A stretch of DNA of 64,000 bases. Source: Proteus columbae. Its GTDB lineage: Bacteria; Pseudomonadota; Gammaproteobacteria; Enterobacterales; Enterobacteriaceae. The DNA is taken from assembly GCF_002777965.1 (NCBI RefSeq), contig NZ_NGVR01000008.1, positions 1 through 64,000 of the forward strand, given 5' to 3'. Shown piece after piece: positions 52,474-62,702 of the stretch. The first letter of the stretch is position 1, and every line of letters begins with the position of its first letter. Position numbers and translations under genes: made by a program. A model generated the notes under the pieces. It saw only the letters and a program-made list of their open reading frames with translations, did no database searches and was not told where the DNA came from.

Positions 52474-53337
52474 TTAATCTAAATACTCGCCAAAGTATGT
52501 CACCACTTTTTCCTCATCAATTTTAAGATTGCCTTTCCAGCCAGCCCATGGCATTTCCATATCAGAGCGACCTTTTGTGTTATTAAGTTGATTTTCTGCA
52601 ATGGTAATATCACCGAAATTAGCCCAATGATTCAAAGATAGTGAAATATAGGCATTGGGAATAACACCAACTAAGGCAAGTGAGTGCAAAATACCTCGTT
52701 TGGTATATTTATCACCAGAAATTAACTTAGCCTCATTTAACCGCTTTTCAAACTTACCCGGAGTTTCATCTTCAGGAGCATGACGTAATAAATGGAGTAA
52801 TTGCTTAAAGATCTCTTTATCTGCGCGTGTTGGACTGACTGGTGTGACGGTCAGTAGATGTTTTAAATTCAAGTAAGCATAAGAAGGATTGCCTGTATAA
52901 GAATTACCGTAATAGAGACAATATTGAAAATAGCTGTCATTAATATGCTTTTGCTGATCCCTATCACTACAAACCCAACAGCAGGCATATTGAGGCTTTT
53001 CTTCATAATTATGTAATGGCAAATTTTGTAATTTATGAAAAGCACCTAAAACAGAGCGACCTCTAAGATAACTGCCTCCGACACCTGCAACAAAAGCATC
53101 TAAGCAACGCTTTTGGGTGAGTAATGGATTATTCTTTAAGCTATTTAATTTAGAAATAACATCAGTGTGATCAGAAAATTTTTCTATGATATTCGGTTGC
53201 CAATTGGCCTCAGATAACAAGGTTTGTTCTTTGTCTGAAAGAATATCAAGGGGATACAGTGAAACTTGGCGTTCTGGATCATATTGACTGTTTTCATATT
53301 TATAGAGTTTACGTAAAACTCGCATAATTTTTTGCAC
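52474..53337 (-). CDS. Unknown 287-residue protein
   Basis: No recognised family. It is soluble and rich in aromatic and charged residues. Visible are an N-terminal YKYENSQYDPERQVSLYPLD segment, a Cys/Trp motif ACCWVCSD at about 117-124, and a repeated YFQYCLYYGNSY aromatic patch. GTG 53337 is preferred as the start since AAGGT lies six bases upstream; ATG 53325 has no site. It is convergent with htpX and downstream of tcyP, from which a terminator separates it. Confidence 0.65.
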   Translation of the reverse strand: MQKIMRVLRKLYKYENSQYDPERQVSLYPLDILSDKEQTLLSEANWQPNIIEKFSDHTDVISKLNSLKNNPLLTQKRCLDAFVAGVGGSYLRGRSVLGAFHKLQNLPLHNYEEKPQYACCWVCSDRDQQKHINDSYFQYCLYYGNSYTGNPSYAYLNLKHLLTVTPVSPTRADKEIFKQLLHLLRHAPEDETPGKFEKRLNEAKLISGDKYTKRGILHSLALVGVIPNAYISLSLNHWANFGDITIAENQLNNTKGRSDMEMPWAGWKGNLKIDEEKVVTYFGEYLD

Positions 53338-53419
53338 GATTTTACCTTGTTATATTTATAGGTTTTTTATTGATATTGATGAATTGCATAACTAAAAAAT
53401 ACGTAACTTAATATAGATA

Positions 53420-53450
53420 CAAAAAAAAGCCAGTTCAAATGAACTGGCTT
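53420..53450 (-). terminator. Terminator of tcyP
   Basis: AAGCCAGTTCA / TGAACTGGCTT with an eight-T tail on the minus strand. Confidence 0.9.
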
Positions 53451-53472
53451 TATCAATAGAGGTAGATAACGT

Positions 53473-54864
53473 TTATTTTACGGTAAGTTCAGTTTCTTCA
53501 TCTTGGTTGAAGACAGCTTTGTCCGTTTGTCCCATAATTTGACTGGTGATTGTACCCGCTGTCATTGAGCCACTAACATTTAATGCTGTACGTCCCATAT
53601 CAATTAACGGCTCTACTGAAATTAACAGAGCAACTAATGTCACTGGTAAGCCCATTGCAGGTAAAACGATAAGGGCTGCAAATGTTGCACCACCACCCAC
53701 GCCAGCAACACCAGCAGAGCTAACAGTTACGATAGCAACTAAAGTTGCGATCCACATTGGATCTAATGGGTTAATTCCCACGGTAGGTGCAACCATAACA
53801 GCTAACATCGCAGGGTAAATACCCGCACAACCATTTTGACCAATTGTTGTACCAAAAGATGATGAGAAGCTTGCGATAGATTCTGGTACACCAACACGCT
53901 TAATTTGAGTTTCAATATTTAACGGAATACTTGCAGCACTTGAACGGCTTGTAAATGCAAATGCTAATAAAGGTCCCGCTTTTTTGAAGAATTTAACAGG
54001 ATTTAAACCTGTAAAGCTGACCAGTAATCCATGAACAACAAACATTAAGCCAATAGCAACATAAGAGGCAACAACGAAGCTTCCTAGTTGAATGATGTCG
54101 TGCATATTTGAGCTTGCAACAACCTTAGTCATCAGAGCCATTACACCATAAGGTGTTAACATCATAACAATGCGAACCAGCTTCATGATCCATGATTGTA
54201 AGCAATCAATCGCGGCTAAAACTTTCTCACCACGAGGCTGGTCTTCTTTGAGTAATTTCAATGCAGCCATGCCTAAGAAAGTAGCAAAGATAACAACGCT
54301 AATAATCGATGTTGAGCTTGCCCCTGTTAAATCAGCAAATGGATTTTTAGGGATAAATGACAAAATAAGCTGTGGCATTGTTAAGTCAGAAACTTTGCCC
54401 ATGTAATTTTGTTCAAGTGCAATTAAACGCTGTGCTTCTTGTTCTCCTTGTACTAAGCCTTCTGCGGTTAAGCCAAATAGGTTAGCAATAACAATACCGA
54501 TTAAGGCAGAAATAGCTGTGGTAAATAATAGTGTACCAATAGTGAGGCCACTAATTTTTCCTAGTGATGATGCTTGATGCAAACGAGCTACAGCACTAAG
54601 AATAGAGGCAAATACTAATGGCATAATGATCATTTGTAACAGCTGTACATAGCCATTACCCACGATATTAAACCAAAGAATAGATTCTTTAATAATAGGA
54701 TCGTGTGAGTCATAGAATGCGTGTAGTGCTAGTCCAAAAGCAACACCAAAAACTAAACCAACAAGAACTTTCTTTGAAAGGCTCCACTGACGTTGACTTA
54801 ATTTAGCCAAGATGAGTAATAGCACGACAAAGACGAGTACGTTAATGATTAACGGAAAATTCAT
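53473..54864 (-). CDS. tcyP: L-cystine:cation symporter TcyP (YdjN)
   Basis: 463 residues, a dicarboxylate/amino acid:cation symporter (DAACS) with about eight membrane helices and two re-entrant loops. The Ser-rich first hairpin [16 protein letters not shown] and [12 protein letters not shown] of the second are typical of the cystine branch. It imports cystine. E. coli has the same gene order with ydjM and yniC upstream on this strand. The 240 bases before ydjM contain no other gene. Confidence 0.94.
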   Translation of the reverse strand: MNFPLIINVLVFVVLLLILAKLSQRQWSLSKKVLVGLVFGVAFGLALHAFYDSHDPIIKESILWFNIVGNGYVQLLQMIIMPLVFASILSAVARLHQASSLGKISGLTIGTLLFTTAISALIGIVIANLFGLTAEGLVQGEQEAQRLIALEQNYMGKVSDLTMPQLILSFIPKNPFADLTGASSTSIISVVIFATFLGMAALKLLKEDQPRGEKVLAAIDCLQSWIMKLVRIVMMLTPYGVMALMTKVVASSNMHDIIQLGSFVVASYVAIGLMFVVHGLLVSFTGLNPVKFFKKAGPLLAFAFTSRSSAASIPLNIETQIKRVGVPESIASFSSSFGTTIGQNGCAGIYPAMLAVMVAPTVGINPLDPMWIATLVAIVTVSSAGVAGVGGGATFAALIVLPAMGLPVTLVALLISVEPLIDMGRTALNVSGSMTAGTITSQIMGQTDKAVFNQDEETELTVK

Positions 54865-55107
54865 CTTAACTCTCCAACGAGATCTTTATTTATATAATTT
54901 CAACGATTGTATGCGATATGAGTTCTTAGGTAATAAGAAAGGATATAACAGCACCAATTCGTTATATGGTAACAGGATTGTTAATAACTTTTTATAATTA
55001 ATTATTATTTTATATAATCGTTTGGTTATAAAAACAAGGAAAGTAGGCATAAAAAGATGTAAGAATTTATAAATAAATAGAGAAACGTAGGGTTTTGTCA
55101 GGGGGTG

Positions 55108-55674
55108 TTAAAAATTAGTACGCTTATCGTGGTACATCTGTAACCAGTTGTTGACTTGTGAAGGCAGGGTAACAGTAAGGTGTGGCGGTAAAAAAAGTGC
55201 GCCAACAAGGATCAAAACAGAGATAAATCTCTCGCCTTTTTTATTATTTTTTTTGCCTAAAATAGGTAATGCAAAACGCATTTTTAAAGGCCATAAGAAA
55301 GGAACGCCAGCGGGAGTTAACATATCTGCAATGAGATGACTAAGATAACCCAATAAAAGGGCATGAAAGATATCGGCAGAAATATCCCAACGTGGTGAAA
55401 CTTGGATTTCCCACAAAATAGCTAAACCACAAAACGCAAGTAAACTATGCGTAAAACCTCGATGACCACAAAGCTTCGATAGAGGCAGAGAGATAATACG
55501 GAATAATCGCCCGAGAATAGAGCCTGGGTGATCTAAGTCAGGTAGAAGTGAGCCTAATAAGACAGCAGGGATCATGTGAAACCAATCACCATGAGCAAGA
55601 GCTGGCGTTATTTCAAGCTTCTGCGCTAACACAAGTGTTGCCACAGAAAAAAGTAGATGTCCTTCTGCTGTCAT
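55108..55674 (-). CDS. ydjM: YdjM inner-membrane metal-dependent hydrolase-like protein
   Basis: 188 residues of the YdjM/DUF457 family. MTAEGHLLFSVA, LLGSLLPDLDHPGSILGRL and CGHRGFTHSLLAF carry the metal-ligand His/Asp residues, and about four membrane segments are present. The biochemical function is unknown. The gene is SOS-regulated in E. coli, and a LexA box stands 19 bases upstream of the start here too. Confidence 0.92.
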   Translation of the reverse strand: MTAEGHLLFSVATLVLAQKLEITPALAHGDWFHMIPAVLLGSLLPDLDHPGSILGRLFRIISLPLSKLCGHRGFTHSLLAFCGLAILWEIQVSPRWDISADIFHALLLGYLSHLIADMLTPAGVPFLWPLKMRFALPILGKKNNKKGERFISVLILVGALFLPPHLTVTLPSQVNNWLQMYHDKRTNF

Positions 55675-55692
55675 TCCATGTCTGTTCGTTTG

Positions 55693-55708
55693 CTGTTCAT
55701 TTATACAG
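55693..55708 (-). promoter_or_regulatory. LexA (SOS) box of ydjM
   Basis: CTGT-N8-ACAG is present exactly (minus strand CTGTATAAATGAACAG), with flanking TA on the outer side of the first arm as in TACTGT. Position just before the ydjM start fits repression by LexA. Confidence 0.85.
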
Positions 55709-55938
55709 TAATGAAGTATAAAAGGTTTTGACGATAACTAACAGACAAAAAAGATAAAAATTGTCTTAAATATTAAGGAATAACAGGAAAATTTTATTTG
55801 ACTGATTTAAAAATGATCGAATTTAGGATAAGAAACCAAAAAGTAAGACAACAGCAAATGGCAGTAAGCTAAATATATAAAAGGAAGACTTAAAAGTAGA
55901 AAAATGGCTCGTGAGGCGATCAACATTGAAAATAGAAC

Positions 55939-55973
55939 AAAAAGGATATCTTACAAGGCAAGATATCCTTTTT
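55939..55973. terminator. Bidirectional terminator between ydjM upstream region and hxpB
   Basis: AAAAAGGATATCTT / AAGATATCCTTTTT, a 14-base perfect stem with seven-base loop, 12 bases past the hxpB stop on the minus strand. Confidence 0.9.
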
Positions 55974-55984
55974 ATTTATAGAAA

Positions 55985-56653
55985 TTAGCCTAATAAATGC
56001 AGTTGTGTTAGCTCATTGAGTGATGCAATTTTTACATCCGCTAAGCCCCATTGTTTATCATTAAATTGTTCTGTTGCCGGTACGACGATAGAGCGCATTC
56101 TAGCGCCTTTACAAGCAATCATACCATTGCGAGAATCTTCTAATGAAACACAGTGGATAGGGTCAAGATTAAGCGCTTTAGCTGCGTTTAGATAAACTTC
56201 AGGGTGCGGTTTGCTGTGTGGTAATTCATCGGCAGACACGACGGCTGAGAAGTAATGACGAATATTAAACAACTCAAGTACGCGCTCAAGCATAAAATCA
56301 GGAGATGCTGATGCCAGTGCAATTTTTAACCCTGATGATTTGCAAAGCTCTAAGGCATGTTCAACACCTGGTAATAGCGGCTTTGTTTCTTCAACCAATT
56401 TGACAACACGAGAAACCATTTTTTGTTTTGCTTCTTGTTTTGAAACGCCTTGCCAAGGTGATGCTCTATACCATAAATCAATGACTTCGTTTATTCTTAG
56501 CCCAACCATATCTGGCATTGCAGATGCAAGAGATAAATCGACGCCTAATTCAGCAAAGACCTCATGTTCTGCTTGCTGCCAAAATGGTTCAGAGTCGATT
56601 AATAAACCATCCATATCAAATATTGCAGCTTCAATAGGGAATTTAAAAGACAT
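55985..56653 (-). CDS. hxpB: Hexitol/2-deoxyglucose-6-phosphatase (YniC, HxpB)
   Basis: 222 residues, HAD superfamily. Motif I is FDMDGLLIDSEPFW (nucleophile Asp in DMD), motif II ALASASPDF, motif III Lys in HSKPHPEVY and motif IV SLEDSRNG, with the helical cap between I and II. The enzyme dephosphorylates sugar phosphates such as 2-deoxyglucose-6-P. ATG 56653 is preferred over ATG 56665 because GGAGAG lies just before it. Confidence 0.94.
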   Translation of the reverse strand: MSFKFPIEAAIFDMDGLLIDSEPFWQQAEHEVFAELGVDLSLASAMPDMVGLRINEVIDLWYRASPWQGVSKQEAKQKMVSRVVKLVEETKPLLPGVEHALELCKSSGLKIALASASPDFMLERVLELFNIRHYFSAVVSADELPHSKPHPEVYLNAAKALNLDPIHCVSLEDSRNGMIACKGARMRSIVVPATEQFNDKQWGLADVKIASLNELTQLHLLG

Positions 56654-56852
56654 GTTACTCTCCATAAATAAGGTCTATGTTGTCGAGTGGCGATTGTAGC
56701 AAGAGTTACAAGGAAAATCTTTTTAATCAGTTTCTTATTTATTTTGTAAAATAAATAGAGAGAATAGCTACTATTAATTTATTGTCGTATTAGCCGTTAA
56801 TTAGACTACGATAAACAGATAAATATTGACGAATTCTACTAGTGAGGATGTG

Positions 56853-57392
56853 ATGAGTTATCAATATGCAGGATTGTATGCCATTTTAAAGCGTGTACTT
56901 GGTTGGCTTATTTTTATTCCTGCCTTTATTTCGACAGCCGTATCATTGACAGGATTGGCTGCAATACAACGCCCAAGTGGCGATGGTGTAAATGCTGTAA
57001 TTAATGACTTTTTTCGTGTATTAGCGGAAATGGTGCAATTTAACACACCTTTTTTAGGTTTTTTCTGGCGAAATTCACCAATCCCCAATACACAAATGGG
57101 ATTTAGCCAAGAAAATATCACTTTTTTTGTCATTTTTCTTTTTATGTTTATTGGCTTAGCTTTTAGTGCATCAGGATTACGAATTTATCGCCAAGTGAAA
57201 TATTTGAAAGAAAATATACAAGACCAACTTATTATTGAACGCGCAATGAAAAGTGGTGTGACAGCTGAGGAGTTGCAACAAAATATCAAATTACCGCGAC
57301 ATACTATATTTACTCAAATTATGGTGCTTTATCTGTCACCTCTGATTGTTATTGCAATAGGCTATTTTTTGATGAAATTTTTAGGATGGTAA
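56853..57392 (+). CDS. yniB: YniB inner-membrane protein
   Basis: 179 residues, three to four membrane helices (about 10-35, 85-108 and 150-175). MSYQYAGLYAILKRVLGWL and FFWRNSPIPNTQMGFS match E. coli YniB in sequence and length. Role unknown. ATG 56853 has GAGG at 56843-56846; the longer frame from 56826 is less likely. It is divergent from hxpB and convergent with yniA, as in E. coli. Confidence 0.92.
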   Translation: MSYQYAGLYAILKRVLGWLIFIPAFISTAVSLTGLAAIQRPSGDGVNAVINDFFRVLAEMVQFNTPFLGFFWRNSPIPNTQMGFSQENITFFVIFLFMFIGLAFSASGLRIYRQVKYLKENIQDQLIIERAMKSGVTAEELQQNIKLPRHTIFTQIMVLYLSPLIVIAIGYFLMKFLGW

Positions 57393-57447
57393 CACTGCTT
57401 TAAAGTGAACGAGGATGGTTCATTTATATTAACTGAAGGGAAAAATA

Positions 57448-57485
57448 AACCTCGCACAACTGAATCTGGCGAGGTTATATTTTTT
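57448..57485. terminator. Terminator between yniB and yniA
   Basis: AACCTCGC / GCGAGGTT perfect stem, then ATATTTTTT. It serves yniB, and possibly yniA in the other direction. Confidence 0.88.
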
Positions 57486-57527
57486 AGTTTATGTATCTTA
57501 TCTCAGAGCTATTTCACTCTTTTCCTA

Positions 57528-58400
57528 TTAAGGTGTTGCTAATAGATCATCAATTATTTTTCTGACTTCTAAATAATTTTCTTCGCCCCCAAATAAATTA
57601 CAACGGTTGAGGAAGAAATAGAGTTGGTAAATAGGCTGACGTGATAAAAACTTATCAGATAGTGGCCAAACACTTTGATAACCATCGAAAATATTTGCAG
57701 GCACTGCGGTGCAAAGCGGTAACATCGCGATATCACACTCTCGATCGCCCCAATAACAAGCAGGATCGAAAACTGTACCTTCTGATTGACCAATTGCAGC
57801 ACAGTTTTTAGGCCATAAGTTGCCATGAAGCAGAGAGGGTTGTGGATTATGATCAGCAAGGCGGTGATTGATGATTTGAGTTATCTCGTCGATATCCCCA
57901 AAAATCATGCCTTTCTCAGAAGCCAATTGTAGCTGAAAACCGATACGTTTTTCAGAATAAAAATGATTCCAGCGTTTTTCCCAACTATTGAGTTGAGGTG
58001 TTGTATCTATTTGGGTGTCAAAATCAAAGCCATAGCTAGGTTGATCTTCCCACCGATGTAGTCTTGCTAATTGTTGTCCAAAACAGTAGGCGCTATGAGG
58101 TGTAAATGGTTGAACAGGCAAAAATTCAAGGAGTAGGAAGCTGGCATCTTTACTATTACCGATACCAAGAACCCGAGGAGTTCGAATTGTTTGGCTTTTT
58201 GCCAACATTTCGAGTTGTTCTGCCTCATTTTTAAAATTAGGCAGAAATTCACGCAAATTAGATTTCACAAAAACCGGCGTATCACCATAATAAATTTTCC
58301 ATGTATGATGAATATCGCCACTAGAAAGGTGAATTTTTTCGTTTATCTTTGCTGAAAATCCTAAGTTTGATTCCAGTAAACGACCTATATTCTGCCACAT
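57528..58400 (-). CDS. yniA: YniA fructosamine-3-kinase-like protein
   Basis: 290 residues from ATG 58400 (GAGGT upstream). The aminoglycoside-phosphotransferase-like kinase fold is visible: ATP-binding FVKSNLREFLP, the catalytic LLHGNLWPKNCA (usual HGDLW, here Asn replaces the catalytic Asp) and metal-binding VFDPACYWGDRECDIAM. Family members phosphorylate ketosamines or ribulosamines for deglycation. The HGNLW form is shared by YniA/FN3K proteins, so it is not a defect. Confidence 0.92.
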   Translation of the reverse strand: MWQNIGRLLESNLGFSAKINEKIHLSSGDIHHTWKIYYGDTPVFVKSNLREFLPNFKNEAEQLEMLAKSQTIRTPRVLGIGNSKDASFLLLEFLPVQPFTPHSAYCFGQQLARLHRWEDQPSYGFDFDTQIDTTPQLNSWEKRWNHFYSEKRIGFQLQLASEKGMIFGDIDEITQIINHRLADHNPQPSLLHGNLWPKNCAAIGQSEGTVFDPACYWGDRECDIAMLPLCTAVPANIFDGYQSVWPLSDKFLSRQPIYQLYFFLNRCNLFGGEENYLEVRKIIDDLLATP

Positions 58401-58508
58401 ACTTACACCTCGCAAAGTTGTTTACTTAGTAGACCCAAATAAAATAATAACGAGCGATGTTTATACTATGACAATAACACTTTAATTAAATCAATAAAGT
58501 ATAAAGCT

Positions 58509-58535
58509 AAAAAACGGGATGATTATCCCGTTTTT
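58509..58535. terminator. Terminator of sit operon
   Basis: AAAAACGGGAT, GATT loop, ATCCCGTTTTT. It lies about 20 bases after the sitD stop. Confidence 0.9.
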
Positions 58536-58554
58536 GCTAAGATAAAGAATATTA

Positions 58555-59412
58555 TCAGGCGCTAGCGGGTTTTGTTTGTCGCTTTATTTTTGCCAATTTA
58601 ATCTGATTACAGAGTAGCGCAATAATAAAGAACACAGCTTGCGTTAGCACAATACATGGGCCTGTTGCTCCATCAATATGGAAACTAATAAATGTTCCTA
58701 TAACGCTAGATGCGACAGAAAATACAATTGCTAACATAATCATGCGTGAAAAACTGCGTGTTAATAAATACGCGGTGATCCCCGGTGAAATAAGCATGGC
58801 GACAACTAAAATAATCCCAACAGCCTGCATTGAAGCAACAATGGTTAATGCCAAAATAGACAGTAATCCATAGTGTAATAATGTGACTGGTAAACCAACA
58901 ATCCTTGCTTGGTTAGGGTCGAAGCAATAAAGCATAAAATCTTTTTGCTTAACAAGCATAATGGTGATGGTGATTACACAGATAATACTAATTTGAGTTA
59001 ATACATCAGGTGTAATGCCTAAAATATTACCAAATAAAATATGCATTAAATGTTGGTCTGTATCGACACTAGCAAAAATGACCAAACCCACTGCAAACAT
59101 GCCTGAGAATACAATTCCCATCACAGTATCTTCTTTAATGCGACTGTGATCTTTTAAATAACCTGTGGCAAAAGAGCAAAATAGCCCAGAAAGAAAAGCA
59201 CCTACTGTTAACGGGATTGCGGTGACATAAGCAAGAACAACTCCGGGTAAAACGGCGTGAGAGATTGCATCTCCCATCAAAGACCAGCCTTTTAATACCA
59301 TATAACAAGATAAAATAGCGCAGGCGATACCTATAATAATGGCTGCAACAATAGCGCGTTGCATAAAGGGGTATTGAAAAGGCTCAATGAAAAACTCCAT
59401 CAACTCATTCAT
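58555..59412 (-). CDS. sitD: SitD Mn/Fe ABC transporter permease
   Basis: 285 residues, about eight membrane helices, of the ABC-3 metal permease family. KGWSLMGDAISHAVLPGVVLAY and VAMLISPGITAYLL are the conserved permease motifs. It pairs with SitC to form the channel. It starts four bases before the sitC stop ends, so the two are coupled. Last gene of the operon. Confidence 0.94.
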   Translation of the reverse strand: MNELMEFFIEPFQYPFMQRAIVAAIIIGIACAILSCYMVLKGWSLMGDAISHAVLPGVVLAYVTAIPLTVGAFLSGLFCSFATGYLKDHSRIKEDTVMGIVFSGMFAVGLVIFASVDTDQHLMHILFGNILGITPDVLTQISIICVITITIMLVKQKDFMLYCFDPNQARIVGLPVTLLHYGLLSILALTIVASMQAVGIILVVAMLISPGITAYLLTRSFSRMIMLAIVFSVASSVIGTFISFHIDGATGPCIVLTQAVFFIIALLCNQIKLAKIKRQTKPASA

Positions 59413-60320
59413 AGTTTCACCTCTTCTGGTTTTGTTGATCCTTTATGCTGATGAGATTGCGTGATCAACTGTTGTGAACTCTGACGAGCACGACGGCGAG
59501 CGGCTAACATACCGTGTTTAGGGGCAAATAAGAAAGCCAACAAAAAGAGTGATGTTTGCATTGTGACAATTACGCCACCTGTTGCGCCATTAAAAAAGTA
59601 GCTAAGGTAAGCGCCTACTGCACTTGTGATTGTTCCGATACAGATAGCAATAATTGCAAGTCGTTTAAATTGATCTGTGAGTAAATAAGCCGTTGCACCG
59701 GGGGTCACTACCATAGCAATGACAAGAATGGCACCAACAGTTTGAAGAGCAGCAACAGTACATGCGCTCAAAAGAGTAAAAAAGATAATTTTTAATTTTA
59801 GTGGCGATAAGCCGATTGATTTTGCATGAACTTCATCAAAAAAAACCACCAGCAAGTCTTTCCAAATACAAAATAAAACTAAGAAAGAGACACCTGTAAT
59901 AATCACAACTTGCCATACATCTTCATCAGCAATACCTAAAATATTTCCGAGAATGATGGTCTGAACGTTGACGGCTGTCGGTTTAAGCGAAACCAGCAAC
60001 AGACCAAAGGCAAAAAAAGTGGAGAAAATAAAACCAATAACGGCATCTTCACGAAGGCGTGTGATATGACGAATAAATGTCATTGATAATGCAGCAAGCA
60101 AACCCGTAAAAAAAGCACCGACAGCATAAGGTAAACCTAATATATAAGCGCCAGCAACACCGGGAACAACTGAGTGGGAAAGGGCATCTCCCATTAACGA
60201 CCAACCTTTCAAAATAAGATAAGATGAAAGAAAAGCGCAGACAGCACCGACTAAGGCACTCACCCAAATAGCTTTCACCATATAGTTATATTCAAAAGGC
60301 TGTAGGAGTAAATCTAGCAT
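59409..60320 (-). CDS. sitC: SitC Mn/Fe ABC transporter permease
   Basis: 303 residues with about eight membrane helices. KGWSLMGDALSHSVVPGVAGAY and VAMVVTPGATAYLL repeat the motifs of SitD, showing the paralogy. The extended C-terminal tail is basic (RRRARQSSQQL) and His-containing. It follows sitB with two bases between. Confidence 0.94.
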   Translation of the reverse strand: MLDLLLQPFEYNYMVKAIWVSALVGAVCAFLSSYLILKGWSLMGDALSHSVVPGVAGAYILGLPYAVGAFFTGLLAALSMTFIRHITRLREDAVIGFIFSTFFAFGLLLVSLKPTAVNVQTIILGNILGIADEDVWQVVIITGVSFLVLFCIWKDLLVVFFDEVHAKSIGLSPLKLKIIFFTLLSACTVAALQTVGAILVIAMVVTPGATAYLLTDQFKRLAIIAICIGTITSAVGAYLSYFFNGATGGVIVTMQTSLFLLAFLFAPKHGMLAARRRARQSSQQLITQSHQHKGSTKPEEVKL

Positions 60321-60322
60321 GG

Positions 60323-61210
60323 CTAATCTCCTTGTTTACGTTGGCTTTGGTGCGCTGGAGTGTGTTCTTCTTGATGTCCATAAAAGACAGCAGCGCGTTC
60401 ATCATCGGTAATGACAGTGAGTGAACGAGGATCGTCATCATCATGAAGATCAGAACCCGACAGGCTAATGTGGCGTAACACACCACCAAATGCATGCTCC
60501 AAGTTTTTCTGTGTAAATGTCGTTTCAGTTGGGCCACTATCTAACACTGTTCTATTGATTAAAATAACGTGGTCACAAAATTCAGGTACGCTTCCCAAGT
60601 TATGCGTTGAAACTAAAACTAAGTGGCCTTCTTCACGTAAATTGCGTAAAAGTTCGATAATGGCATTTTCTGTTTTAACATCAACACCAGTAAAGGGTTC
60701 ATCAAGTAATAAAACAGTACCTTCTTGAGCCATTGCTCGCGCTAAGAAAACACGTTTTTTCTGACCTCCAGAAAGCTCGCCAATTTGGCGATGTCCTAAG
60801 CCTGACAAACCAACGCGTTCTAATGATGCTTCAACAACTTCATGGTCACGTTTTGAAGGAATACGAAAAAATCCCATTTTTCCATAACGTCCCATCATCA
60901 CAACATCAGAAACAAGGACGGGAAAGTTCCAGTCAACCTCTTCTGTTTGTGGAACATAGGCGATCATATTTTGTTTTAACGCCTGCTGGATTGGGCTATC
61001 GTTTAATGTCACTTTACCTTTAGAGGGCTTTACCAGCCCCATAATGGTTTTAAATAGTGTGGATTTGCCACTGCCATTGATGCCCACTAGGGCACAAATA
61101 GTGCCGCCAGTGATAGAGAAACTTGCATCAAAAATCGCCGTATGACCGTTGTTGTAAGTAACTGTGGCATTATCAACAGTCAACGTAGGATTAGCTTTTG
61201 TATTGCTCAT
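60323..61210 (-). CDS. sitB: SitB Mn/Fe ABC transporter ATPase
   Basis: 295 residues. Walker [11 protein letters not shown]-loop [10 protein letters not shown], signature [16 protein letters not shown], Walker [13 protein letters not shown] and the H-loop STHNLG are all present. It powers the SitCD channel. It overlaps the sitA stop by four bases. The C-terminal tail beyond the ATPase core is charged ([15 protein letters not shown]), with several Asp and His residues that might bind metal; this is speculation. Confidence 0.95.
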   Translation of the reverse strand: MSNTKANPTLTVDNATVTYNNGHTAIFDASFSITGGTICALVGINGSGKSTLFKTIMGLVKPSKGKVTLNDSPIQQALKQNMIAYVPQTEEVDWNFPVLVSDVVMMGRYGKMGFFRIPSKRDHEVVEASLERVGLSGLGHRQIGELSGGQKKRVFLARAMAQEGTVLLLDEPFTGVDVKTENAIIELLRNLREEGHLVLVSTHNLGSVPEFCDHVILINRTVLDSGPTETTFTQKNLEHAFGGVLRHISLSGSDLHDDDDPRSLTVITDDERAAVFYGHQEEHTPAHQSQRKQGD

Positions 61211-62115
61211 TGCCCAAATCCTTTCGCAATTGTATCTACTGTAATAGTAATTAAATCAATATAAGTAGGAACTTCACCACCTTCAGCGGAAAGTGAGTCA
61301 ACATAAAGAACACCACCGTATTTTGCGCCTGTTTCTTTACTGACTTGTTTAGCTGGTTTATCTGAAATTGTACTTTCACTAAAGACAACAGGGATCTTGT
61401 GTTCTCTTACGGTATCAATTACATATTTAACCTGCTGTGGTGTACCTTGTTCTTCTGCATTGATTGGCCATAAATAAACTTCTTTAAAGCCATAGTCATT
61501 AGTTAAATAGCTGAATGCACCTTCACTGGTCACTAACCAACGTTCTTCTGGTGGAATGCGAGATAATCTTTCTCTTAATGGTGCATCAAGCTGTTTAATT
61601 TTTTCTGCATAGCGTGCTGCATTTTGATTATAAATAGCTGCATTATCTGGATCATGCTCAACGAGCGCCTTACGAATATTTTCAATATATATTAATGCAT
61701 TATTCGGTGACATCCACGCATGTGGGTTAGGATTGTTTTTGTAAGCACCTTCGCTGATTGCCATTGGTGTGATGCCTTCAGTGACAACAACCGCGGGTAC
61801 GTTACGTAACTCATTAAAAAAGCGTTCAAACCAACGTTCAAGGTTTAAGCCATTCCATAAGATGAGATCAGCCTTTTGAGCTTTTACAATATCTTTGGGA
61901 GTAGGTTGGTAATCGTGAATTTCAGCGCCGGGTTTTGTGATTGATTCGACAATTGCTGCATCTCCAGCTACATTTTGAGCGATATCTTGAATAATAGTAA
62001 ACGTGGTGACGATCTTTAGTTTATCTTTTGCTTGTGTAGGTGCTGTTAAAAATACAGATGCCATAAGGCATAAAGCCGTAAGTGAAAGTTTGTTTACAGA
62101 GCGAAATATATCCAT
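61207..62115 (-). CDS. sitA: SitA periplasmic Mn/Fe-binding protein
   Basis: 302 residues. The signal peptide ends TQA-KD (about residue 29). It is a cluster A-I (ZnuA-like) binding protein: metal ligands are visible as His in [15 protein letters not shown], His in NPHAWMSP, Glu in EGAFSYL and Asp in LYVDSLS. It takes up manganese and ferrous iron. First gene of sitABCD, with a perfect Fur box upstream. SitABCD supports virulence and oxidative-stress resistance in enterobacteria. Confidence 0.95.
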   Translation of the reverse strand: MDIFRSVNKLSLTALCLMASVFLTAPTQAKDKLKIVTTFTIIQDIAQNVAGDAAIVESITKPGAEIHDYQPTPKDIVKAQKADLILWNGLNLERWFERFFNELRNVPAVVVTEGITPMAISEGAYKNNPNPHAWMSPNNALIYIENIRKALVEHDPDNAAIYNQNAARYAEKIKQLDAPLRERLSRIPPEERWLVTSEGAFSYLTNDYGFKEVYLWPINAEEQGTPQQVKYVIDTVREHKIPVVFSESTISDKPAKQVSKETGAKYGGVLYVDSLSAEGGEVPTYIDLITITVDTIAKGFGQ

Positions 62116-62154
62116 ATTATTATTGCCTTATAGTTGCAGAGTTATTTTCTTAAT

Positions 62155-62169
62155 TGATAATGATTATCA
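62155..62169 (-). promoter_or_regulatory. Fur box of sitABCD
   Basis: TGATAATGATTATCA is a perfect match to the 7-1-7 Fur consensus and is palindromic. It lies 40 bases upstream of the sitA start, fitting iron repression; sit operons often also respond to MntR, for which no separate site was picked out. Confidence 0.9.
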
Positions 62170-62473
62170 ATATCATTTCAAAAAAGTCAAGTTATCTCTG
62201 TGTAAAAAGCTTCATTTGATAATGACCAGAAATAAGATAACAACATGTATTCCAATAAATGTTAAGTAGATTGTCGAGTTTTGTCACAAAAATTAACAAT
62301 AGTTCGTAACTATTTGTGCAAGAGATTATTTTTATTATGTATAAAAATACATTCTTCCTTCTTAATCTAACGTGGATTATGTCTCTATATTTTTTATCGC
62401 GACCTATCAAAGTCTCTTTCACAGTACACTTAATGTGCATCATTTATTCAAAAATAATCAATAACACGATATA

Positions 62474-62548
62474 AATCTGCTATGGCAGATTCTATCCCAA
62501 AAGATCTATTTGGGAGGAAATATTGTGAATAGGATAAATTTGAGATAA
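62474..62548 (+). promoter_or_regulatory. Two hairpins and a seven-codon ORF in the emtA upstream region
   Basis: AATCTGC / GCAGATT (62474-62491) is followed by TCCCAAA / TTTGGGA (62495-62515). The second stem contains part of the strong ribosome binding site GGGAGG (62512-62517). Seven bases on, GTG opens a seven-codon frame (V-N-R-I-N-L-R) ending at TAA 62546-62548. It could be a regulated leader peptide or a decayed gene start. It lies 155 bases before emtA. The rest of 62170-62702 shows nothing else. Confidence 0.35.
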
Positions 62549-62702
62549 AACGCACACACTATAAGTAGTAATAGATTGATTTATTTCTCACGTTTTGCCA
62601 TATTTTAACGTGCATTTTTGCATGAAAATAGAATAATATAGCTTTAACTAATTGATATATAAAACATGTCTTTGTACAACCCTTTATGCAAAAGGATAAA
62701 AC

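Noticed and set aside
57528-58400. Loss of the catalytic Asp in yniA (HGNLW)
   Set aside because: This form is normal for the YniA/FN3K family and is not an inactivating change.
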